From NCBI GenBank assembly GCA_012035435.1, contig JAAUPH010000126.1, positions 1-7,043 on the forward strand: a DNA stretch of 7,043 nucleotides, in the 5' to 3' direction. Of the stretch, positions 1 through 6,384 are shown piece by piece. Under the pieces are notes generated by a model. The model worked only from the letters and a program-made list of their open reading frames with translations, was not told the DNA's origin and did no database searches. A program made the translations under genes and the position numbers. Source of the stretch: Sphingopyxis sp. Its GTDB lineage: Bacteria; Pseudomonadota; Alphaproteobacteria; Sphingomonadales; Sphingomonadaceae. Positions within the stretch are counted from its first letter, which is position 1. Every line of letters begins with the position of its first letter.

Positions 1-728
1 ATGTGGCCGGTCAGCGCGTCGCGGACGACGTCGGTGGTCATCGCCTGAATTGCGGCGGCGCGGCTGTTGGTCAGGCTGCGCGGATGTTTGCGGTAGAGGT
101 AGAGGTCCTCCGCCACATGGTGAAAGCGATAATGGCCGGACGCGCGGAGCCAGAAATCATAATCCTCTGCCCCGAACAGATCGGCATCATAGCCGCCGAG
201 CGCAAAGTCGACCTCGCGCCGATAAAGGAAGCTGGCGCCAACATTATTGCCCATCAGCAGATCGGCAACCGGCCCCACGCGCACAAGCTCGCCCGGCTGC
301 CCATCGGGGTCGATGATGCGAAAATCGCTGTGGACGATGCCGTAGTCAGCATGTGTGTCCAGCGCGGCGACCAGCGCGGCGAGCATGTGCGGGCGCAGGA
401 TATTGTCGTCCGACGTCCAGCTGAAATACGCCCCGCGCGCCTGTGCAAATCCGGTATTCAGCGCGGCGGGAAGGCCGACGTTGGTATCCAGCCTGATGAC
501 ATGAATCCGCGGATCGGCCGCGGCGGCGGCACGCAGCATGGCAGGGGAGCCGTCGCTGGAGGCATCGTCGACGCAGATCAGTTCATAGTCCGTGAAATTT
601 TGCGCCGTGATCGAAGCCAGCGCTTCGCCCAAATAGGCCGCACCATTGTGGACGGGCAAGATCAGCGAGACGCGGGGGGCGGGGGTAGGCGGGCTGGCAT
701 TCCTGTTGGTCAAACGCTCACCTCGCAT
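1..728 (-). CDS. Family 2 (GT-A fold) glycosyltransferase, 3' end off the window
   Basis: Seen: the minus strand is open from ATG 728-726 to the left edge, giving 242 codons with no stop. After a short Pro/Ala-rich leader, residues 20-28 read VSLILPVHN, the first strand of a GT-A nucleotide-binding fold. VDDAS (53-57) fits the UDP-sugar-binding Asp pair, SDD (106-108) the DxD-like metal site, and AEDYDFWLRA (187-196) the catalytic-base ED motif. This order is typical of the GT2 family (PF00535). The start is well fixed: an in-frame TGA lies at 734-732, two codons upstream, and AGGATGAGGA (738-729) is a Shine-Dalgarno region. Inferred role: transfer of a sugar from an activated nucleotide sugar to a polysaccharide, lipopolysaccharide or other surface acceptor on the cytoplasmic face. 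No membrane segment is visible in this part. Sugar, acceptor and operon partners are off the window, so no gene symbol is given. The gene diverges from rsh. Confidence 0.93.
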   Translation of the reverse strand, partial: MRGERLTNRNASPPTPAPRVSLILPVHNGAAYLGEALASITAQNFTDYELICVDDASSDGSPAMLRAAAAADPRIHVIRLDTNVGLPAALNTGFAQARGAYFSWTSDDNILRPHMLAALVAALDTHADYGIVHSDFRIIDPDGQPGELVRVGPVADLLMGNNVGASFLYRREVDFALGGYDADLFGAEDYDFWLRASGHYRFHHVAEDLYLYRKHPRSLTNSRAAAIQAMTTDVVRDALTGH

Positions 729-736
729 TCCTCATC

Positions 737-845
737 CTGGTCATTCCCGCGCAGACGGGAATCCATCTCCAGAGTTTGCCTTCAACCACCGCGTCTCAGG
801 AGTGAAGGGCGGAAGATGGATTCCCGCCTGCGCGGGAACGACGAG
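737..845. repeat. Nested inverted repeat (REP/BIME-like element)
   Basis: Seen: two 32-base arms, 737-768 and 814-845, are inverted copies of each other with about 29 of 32 bases matching, around a 45-base spacer. Each arm also contains its own small hairpin: TTCCCG/CGGGAA at 744-761 (6 bp, 6-base loop) and TTCCCGC/GCGGGAA at 821-838 (7 bp, CTGC loop). Known: paired REP-type palindromes of this TTCCCGC...GCGGGAA kind are common between genes in Proteobacteria and may be mobilised by RAYT transposases. No RAYT gene is visible here. The left arm ends within the Shine-Dalgarno region of the glycosyltransferase, so a transcript of that gene starting beyond 768 would carry at least one hairpin in its leader. 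Confidence 0.8.
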
Positions 846-896
846 GGGATGAAGGAAAGCTTGGCCATCTATCTTTGCCACGCGCGCGGTCCCCGG

Positions 897-913
897 CGCA
901 AGTTTCGCTTGCG
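897..913. promoter_or_regulatory. Short dyad CGCAAG-TTTCG-CTTGCG upstream of rsh
   Basis: Seen: a perfect 6-bp inverted repeat with a 5-base spacer, ending 30 bases before the rsh start. It overlaps the candidate -35 box at 909-914. It could be an operator half-site pair or an RNA hairpin. A 6-bp dyad can occur by chance in GC-rich DNA, so the functional assignment is weak. Confidence 0.3.
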
Positions 914-936
914 TCGCGAGGGAGATAGGCGACAAT
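909..936 (+). promoter_or_regulatory. Candidate sigma-70-type promoter of rsh
   Basis: Seen: TTGCGT at 909-914 and GACAAT at 931-936, separated by 16 bases, resemble -35 and -10 boxes. If used, transcription would begin about 7 bases after the -10 box, at or just before the A of the ATG at 944. The mRNA would then be leaderless or nearly so, which fits the lack of a well-placed Shine-Dalgarno sequence. This is inferred from consensus matching by eye only; a different start site further upstream is possible. Confidence 0.25.
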
Positions 937-943
937 TGCCGCC
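928..943. promoter_or_regulatory. 16-bp near-perfect palindrome abutting the rsh start codon
   Basis: Seen: GGCGACAATTGCCGCC matches its own reverse complement at 14 of 16 positions, with a CAATTG core, and ends at the base before ATG 944. It could be an operator overlapping the candidate -10 box, or a small RNA hairpin that would block ribosome entry if the transcript started further upstream. The palindrome is direct observation; any function is inference. Confidence 0.35.
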
Positions 944-3037
944 ATGCTGCGCCAATATGAACTTGTGGAACGCATTCGCGACTATGATCCCGACGCCGAT
1001 GAGGCGCTGATCAACCGCGCCTATGTCTTCACGGTTCAGAAACATGGGTCACAATTGCGCGCGTCGGGCGACCCATATTTCAGCCATCCGGTTGAAGTTG
1101 CCGGCATTTTGACCGATCTGCGCCTCGACACCGAATCGATCATCACCGCGCTGCTCCACGACACGCTGGAAGACACGCTGACCACGCCGGAGGAGATCCA
1201 GCGCTTGTTCGGCGATAATGTTGCGCGGCTGGTTGATGGCGTGACCAAGCTGTCGAAGATCGAGGCGCAGACCGAAAATGAGCGCGCGGCGGAAAATCTG
1301 CGCAAATTTCTGCTCGCCATGTCGGACGATATCCGCGTTCTGCTGGTGAAGCTGGCCGACCGGCTGCACAATATGCGCACGCTGCATCATATCAAGGAGC
1401 CATCCAAGCGGCGGCGCATCGCCAAGGAGACGATGGATATTTATGCCCCGCTGGCCGAGCGGATCGGCATGTATGAATATATGCGCGAGATGCAGCTGCT
1501 CGCCTTTCGCGAGATGGAGCCCGAGGCCTATGACACGATCACCGGGCGGCTGGCCAAGCTGACCGCTGGCGGCAAGGACCAGGTTGCGCGCATCCAGCGC
1601 GAATTTACCGAACTGCTGAAAGCTTCGTTGATTGAAGCCGATGTGTCGGGGCGCGAGAAGCACCCCTATTCGATCTGGCGCAAGATGCAGGAGCGCCATG
1701 TCAGTTTCGAAAATGTCACCGACATCATCGCCTTTCGCATCATCACGCCCACCGATGATGATTGTTACAAGGCGATTGGCCTGATTCACCGCAAATGGAA
1801 AATGGTGCCGGGGCGGTTCAAGGATTATATCTCGACGCCCAAGCGCAACGGCTATCGCTCACTCCACACGACGATCATGCATCAGCTGAACATGCGGATC
1901 GAAATCCAGATTCGCAGCCGCGCGATGCACCAGCAAAGCGAGTTTGGGCTCGCCGCGCACTGGGCCTATAAGCAAAAGGGCACCGCGCCCGATGGCCAGG
2001 CGGGGTGGATCCGCGACTTGCTCGAAATTCTCGATCAGACGCATGACCCCGACGAGCTGCTCGAAAACACACGCATCGCGATGTATCAGGACCGCATCTT
2101 TGCCTTCACGCCCAAGGGCGCGCTCCATCAGCTGCCCAAAGGAGCGACGCCGGTCGATTTTGCCTATGCCGTTCACACCAAGCTGGGCGACCGCACGGTG
2201 GGGGCCAAGGTCAACGGGCGACTGGTGCCGCTGCGCGCGCAGCTGGCCAATGGTGATACGGTCGAGATTTTGGTGTCAGAAAAACAGACGCCGCAGCCGA
2301 GCTGGCTGAGCTATGCCGTTACAGCCAAGGCGCGCGCCGCGATCCGCCGCCATGTGCGCGGGCAGGAACGGGTGCAGTTCATCGCGCTGGGGCGCAAGCT
2401 GTATGACGAGCTTGTCGCGCGGCTGCCCGGCAAGATCGGCGAAAAGGCGCGCAAGGAAGCAATCAAGCGGCTGAAGCTGGAGGATGATAACGCGCTCTAT
2501 GTCGCCATTGCGCGTCAGCGGCTGCGTGACAATGACGTGCTGGAAGCGCTCGTCCCCGGCGTGACCAGCGACAAGAAACTGAAGCCCGGCGGGTTGCGGC
2601 AGGGGGCAGCGGTGTCGATCGCCGGGTTGACGCCGGGGGTCGCCTATAAGCTGGCCGAATGCTGCCACCCGGTGCCGGGCGACCGTATCATCGGGCTTGC
2701 TCGCGAGAATGTGGGGATCGAGGTGCACACCATCGACTGCCCTGAACTCGCCAATGGCGTCGATGCCGACTGGATCGATTTGAGGTGGCAAGAGGATAGC
2801 GAGGGCGGCAGCGCCCGGCTGTGCGTCGTGGTGCCCAACGAACCCGGCACGCTTGCCGAAATGGCCGGGATACTGGCGGCGAACGAGGCCAACATCATGA
2901 ACCTGCGCATCGTATCGCGCGAAGGCGATTTCCACACTTTTGAGGTGATGGTCGAGGTCCGCGATGTCCAGCATCTGATGCGGATATTATCTGCACTGCG
3001 GGCGTCCGATCAGGTAGTGCAGGCCGAGCGGACTTAG
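944..3037 (+). CDS. rsh: Bifunctional (p)ppGpp synthetase/hydrolase, RelA/SpoT homologue
   Basis: This cytosolic enzyme makes (p)ppGpp from ATP and GDP/GTP and hydrolyses it back, setting the stringent response; alphaproteobacteria usually carry one such long Rsh. Seen in 697 residues, a normal full length: an N-terminal HD hydrolase domain with metal-binding H48, H72-D73 and D139 and the ED pair 76-77; a synthetase domain about 240-345 with RFKD at 291-294 (the RxKD type of bifunctional enzymes) and the G-loop region up to about 310; a TGS domain about 385-445; a conserved CC/ZFD segment with CCHPVPGD at 573-580; and a C-terminal ACT domain about 625-695. All key residues of both activities are present, so both should work. 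The start is fixed: a TAG in frame at 926-928 precedes ATG 944 with no alternative start between, and MLRQYELVER is the usual N-terminus. No good Shine-Dalgarno lies within 15 bases upstream. It is also called spoT or rel. The gene stands alone on its strand in this window. Confidence 0.97.
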   Translation: MLRQYELVERIRDYDPDADEALINRAYVFTVQKHGSQLRASGDPYFSHPVEVAGILTDLRLDTESIITALLHDTLEDTLTTPEEIQRLFGDNVARLVDGVTKLSKIEAQTENERAAENLRKFLLAMSDDIRVLLVKLADRLHNMRTLHHIKEPSKRRRIAKETMDIYAPLAERIGMYEYMREMQLLAFREMEPEAYDTITGRLAKLTAGGKDQVARIQREFTELLKASLIEADVSGREKHPYSIWRKMQERHVSFENVTDIIAFRIITPTDDDCYKAIGLIHRKWKMVPGRFKDYISTPKRNGYRSLHTTIMHQLNMRIEIQIRSRAMHQQSEFGLAAHWAYKQKGTAPDGQAGWIRDLLEILDQTHDPDELLENTRIAMYQDRIFAFTPKGALHQLPKGATPVDFAYAVHTKLGDRTVGAKVNGRLVPLRAQLANGDTVEILVSEKQTPQPSWLSYAVTAKARAAIRRHVRGQERVQFIALGRKLYDELVARLPGKIGEKARKEAIKRLKLEDDNALYVAIARQRLRDNDVLEALVPGVTSDKKLKPGGLRQGAAVSIAGLTPGVAYKLAECCHPVPGDRIIGLARENVGIEVHTIDCPELANGVDADWIDLRWQEDSEGGSARLCVVVPNEPGTLAEMAGILAANEANIMNLRIVSREGDFHTFEVMVEVRDVQHLMRILSALRASDQVVQAERT

Positions 3038-3055
3038 GGTCAGGACCTATTAACG

Positions 3056-3081
3056 GTCATCCCTGCGAAAGCGGGGATGAC
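3056..3081. repeat. Palindromic hairpin with GAAA tetraloop between convergent genes (REP-like; possible bidirectional terminator)
   Basis: Seen: GTCATCCCTGC (3056-3066) pairs with GCGGGGATGAC (3071-3081) to give an 11-bp stem with one G-U wobble and a GAAA loop on the plus strand. It lies 18 bases after the rsh stop and 16 bases after the restored stop of the convergent cytochrome gene, where a shared terminator would be expected. There is no T-run on either side, so it is not a classical intrinsic terminator. Its GTCAT(C/T)CC edge resembles the arms of the 737-845 element, suggesting a related intergenic repeat family. Confidence 0.6.
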
Positions 3082-3097
3082 AGGTTAAAGGGGTGGC

Positions 3098-5027
3098 TCA
3101 AGGATTGTCGCTGACCTTATAGAGCAGCGACTGCCCATCCTCTGATAGAGGAACAGCGCTTCCATTTCGCTGCGCGTGAAGGGGCGCGACCCCAGCCGGC
3201 CAAACACCGCGATCTGCCCGCCCGTCTCATCGACCGCGCGGTCGCGATCGAGCCCCTTGGACAGCGCGAGCGCGGGGCTGGGGGTTTTGGCATAGGCGAT
3301 GAGTTCAGGCACCGGTTTGGGCGAGAAGCCATAGAAATTGGGCTGGCTTGAAGGACTGGTCAGCTGGAGGATTTTCACGCCGTTGCGGCCATCGGCGACA
3401 TAGGCGAACAGCGAGGCGTTGGTGGTTGCGACCATCACATCTTCGGCATCGTTCATCGTCCCGCCAAAGGTTAGCGATGGCCAGACCTGCGGCGCGGCGG
3501 GCTTGGTCACATCGACGATCACCAGCCCGTCGGCTTTGGCCGCGACATAGAGATAGGTGCGCGCCAGATAGAGCTTGCGCGCGTTGGCAAGCCGGATCGT
3601 TCCGCCGGGCAGCGGAGCGGGCGCACGCAAATTGGTGACGTCGAACAGCTTTACCCCTTCGGCATCGGTCACCCACAGATAGCGGAACTGGATCGCGCTC
3701 GCCCGCGCATCGCTGAGCGGGATTGTGGCGGTGATTTTGGGTTCCAGCGGCGTGCTCAGGTCGATGACGATCATACCGCTATCGGTCGTGACATAGGCCA
3801 CTGTCCCTGCCAGCGTGATGTGGCGCGCGCCGCCGAGCACATTGTCGGGGTTCCACGTCAGCGCGCGGGTCAGCCGGTTGTTGCGGAACTCGCCATCGGC
3901 CAAGCTGTCGATATCGACCAGGATCAGCCCTTCGGCGCTGTCGGTGATGACGGCATAGCGGTAAAGCTCATGCATCACCTGTTCCTGATTTTCCGGGAAG
4001 TCGGCGGTGATTTGGCGGTTGCGCCTGACCGAAATCGGCTGTGTCGTGCCGATGGCCATGCAGGTCGCGTTGCTGGTCTTCACATGCGTGTCATGGCCCA
4101 GCGCGCTGAACGGCGCGCGGATGATGCGTTCGGAAAATCCCTTATTGCCGATGCTGGCGACGTCATAGACGCGGAAACCCCCGCGTCCCTCTGCCACGAA
4201 CATATATTCGCCGCGCTGCTGGAGGCAGTTCACCCGGCCGCTGGTATCCTGCACGATATTGGCGAACTCTTCGAGCGCCTGCGTCTCGCCCGAAAATTTC
4301 TTGTCGAACGTCTTGCCGCGCACCCAATTTTTCAGCTCGCGGCCATTCTGATCGACATGCAGCTTGTAATAATCGGGATAGGCGTAGCGGTGGAGATAGC
4401 TGCCGATCACCGCCTGTGGTTCGTCCCATTCGGTGACGCGGGTCGCCTGAAAGCCGTCCTCCATCCCCGACCAGACGTTGAGCCCGACGAAATTCACGAA
4501 GTTGGTGCCGAGCAAAAGGAGCTGCGACATGACCGCATTATTATCGTCGGCGGCGGACAAGTGGCAGTCGCTGCATTGTTTGGTCTCACCCAGCCGCACC
4601 GTGTGGGGGAAGTGCGGGGCAAAGGCTTGGCTGCTATATCCCGCCGAACTGATGGGCGGTTGCTGCACATAGATGCGCTCCCGGTTGATGTTGGTCGACG
4701 ACAGCACCAGCGCCGAGGTTGAGCGCACCGGGGCAATGATATTGCCCTTGGTCGTCTGGTGCCGCCCCAGCTGGAACATCTCGTCGCGCGCGACCTGTGG
4801 GTTGTACGTGGCGAAGTTGCGCGCCGTGTCGCCTTCGAAATGATGGCTTTTGGTTTTCCAATTGGCCTCGATGGGCAAATGACAGCCACCGCAGCTCGTA
4901 GTCCATGACAGGTGACAGGTGAAGCAGGTCATCTTGTCATCGCCATGCGCGCGTTCGCCCGCCGGGATGCTCGCGTCCCATGCAAATTCACCATTGCCGC
5001 TGCCGAGGCGCGACATAAGCTTCGCCC
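3098..5027 (-). CDS. Multihaem cytochrome, C-terminal fragment (haems 7-9 and LVIVD repeat domain)
   Basis: Seen: the fragment resumes with AKLMSRLGSGNGEFAWD and holds CFTCH and CGGCH, separated by only six residues, then CSDCH about 100 residues later. From about 4210 down, a repeat domain begins. Related lines recur roughly every 40-85 residues: GGFRVYDV (near 4184-4161), EGLILVDID (3933-3911), SGMIVIDLS (3780-3754), EGVKLFDV (3660-3637), DGLVIVDV (3531-3508) and NGVKILQL (3384-3361). This is the LVIVD repeat pattern (PF08309), taken to form beta-propeller blades, probably for protein or surface contact. As given, the frame ends at a TAA at 3087-3085 with a low-GC3 tail. Restoring one G at 3139-3140 gives YQRDGQSLLYKVSDNP and a TGA at 3100-3098, which fits the gene's codon use better. 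Confidence 0.85.
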
Positions 5028-5294
5028 GCGCGCCTTGGCGTTGAACTGCGGTGCCCCCTTGGTCACCGTCTGTTTGACCAGGCTGACCTGCCATTCCAGC
5101 TTGGGATCGACGATCGAGCGCTGGATGAGGCCGACGGCGTTGCCGTCATCATCATATTGCCATTCAAAGCGCCGCCGCCCGTCGGGGTTGCGTAGCAACG
5201 CCAAATTGGTCCCCTGCGGCCGCGCCGCGACGTTCGACGTCAGCAGCGTCGGCAGTGCGTCGGCGGTGCCGTGGCAATCCTTGCACCCAATTTT
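5025..5294 (-). CDS. Multihaem cytochrome, short linking fragment (haem 6)
   Basis: Seen: one A too many in AAAA (5294-5291), or two too few, moves the frame so that VE is followed by IGCKDCHGTADALP, giving the sixth haem motif 27 residues after the fifth. The segment continues through RRRFEWQYDDDGNAVGL and LEWQVSLVKQTV to KGAPQFNAKARG. There a missing G in GGG (5027-5025) shifts the frame again. It is real coding sequence because it supplies an intact CXXCH and joins fluently on both sides, whereas the frames that run past these points turn into Arg/Ala-rich nonsense. Confidence 0.7.
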
Positions 5295-6384
5295 CGACCG
5301 CGTTCGCGACCTCACCCTGCAGATAGCCATTGCCGTGGCTGTCCTGCGCGAAGTGGCAGTCGGCGCATTGCAGCCCCTTTTCGGCATGAATGTCCATCAT
5401 ATGGACGGTTTTGCCGGGGTTGATGCCGGCGGGGACAAATTTGCCCTCGACGCCCGGCTTGCCCGGATCGGCATTATCCTCACAGAGTTTGCGTTGCTCA
5501 GGCGTAGGCAGCAATTCGCAGCGCTTGCGCCATTTTTCGGGATCTTTTGGCGACACGATATTGGCAGTGTCGGTGCCATAGGTCGCCATATTGCCATCGG
5601 CGTTCAGCAAATTGCCGTTGCGGTCGCGTTTGAAAATGCCGCGGAAATTCCAGCCATGGCCGTGATAGTCGGCGAATTGCGTGTCCTGATTGTCCGGATT
5701 GACGTCATAGACGTCGCGCAGGAATTCGACGTCACCCCACAATCCCTTGGCCGCTGCCGCCTCTGGATTGCGGTCCATGATCGCGCGGGTTTCCTTGGCG
5801 GTCGGATAATATTGCTGGCGATATTTCTTGATGAAATCCGCATCGCTCATCCCGGCTGGTTTGGGGCGCGTGTTCTCCGGTCCCGGCCACAGCTGGGGCG
5901 CGTCGGATTCATAGTCCCACATGGTGTAGCCCAAATAGCTGTTCAGGAAGATATTGGGCTGGTGCATGTGGCAGTTCATGCACTGCGCGGTCGGAATGGC
6001 GCGAGTGAAGGCATGGGCAATCGGGTGGCCCGATTCTTGGCGCTTGGCCGGATTGGGTTCGATCAGCCCGCCGTGGCCCGCGCGATGATCCTTGCCCCCG
6101 CCCGGCGTCACCATCTTGTCCTTGATCGTCGGATCGACGGTCGCGCTCTGGCCGTCGCGGCCATAGGGGGCATAGGTCAGGCTGTGGCGCGGTTCGCGGT
6201 CGTTGGCATAAATGACATGGCAGCTGGCGCAGCCCGACTGGCGATAATCGCCCGGCTGGTCATTGGTGCCCATGAACCACATGAAGGGATCGTTGAGCCG
6301 CGTCTTGTGGATGTTGAGCACGGGGATAGCAACGCGCAGCCCGGTCGCCGCGCCGCGGTTCGATTGTTTGAGGTCGGGCGCCCC
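5291..6384 (-). CDS. Multihaem cytochrome, central fragment (haems 3-5)
   Basis: Seen: after one missing G at 6381-6384 the frame continues APDLKQSNRGAATGL and runs to the A-run at 5294-5291. It carries CASCH, CMNCH (followed by MHQPN, offering a further histidine) and CADCH. Between the fourth and fifth haems lie about 200 residues without a haem motif, including YDVNPDNQDTQFADYHGHGW and GTDTANIVSPKDPEKWRKRC. These are rich in Asp, Asn, Trp and Tyr and look like a folded insert or a catalytic or partner-binding segment, but I do not recognise them. The ATG at 6321 (MLNIHKTRLND) is an internal methionine. Histidines scattered through this region (for example GGGKDHRAGHGG and HPIAHAF) could serve as distal haem ligands. 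Confidence 0.75.

Noticed and set aside
729..943. RNA gene or riboswitch in the divergent gap
   Set aside because: The structure seen is explained by a nested inverted repeat and short dyads; no tRNA, known riboswitch core or CRISPR-like direct repeats are visible.
3..1010. A 335-codon open frame on the plus strand across the glycosyltransferase and into rsh
   Set aside because: It is antisense to the clearly recognisable GT2 gene, spans the palindromic element and overlaps the rsh start. It shows no family motif. GC-rich DNA often leaves such frames open.
1049..2974. Minus-strand open frames of 246 and 232 codons inside rsh
   Set aside because: Antisense shadows of a complete, motif-rich rsh gene; His/Gln/Leu-rich composition typical of reverse-frame artefacts.
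3056..3081. Classical intrinsic terminator
   Set aside because: The stem is strong, but no run of T follows it on either strand, so it is kept only as a possible bidirectional terminator or REP-like repeat.
3820..4722. A 300-codon plus-strand open frame opposite the LVIVD/haem region
   Set aside because: Antisense to clear LVIVD repeats and the CSDCH haem site; no own ribosome-binding site or family motif.
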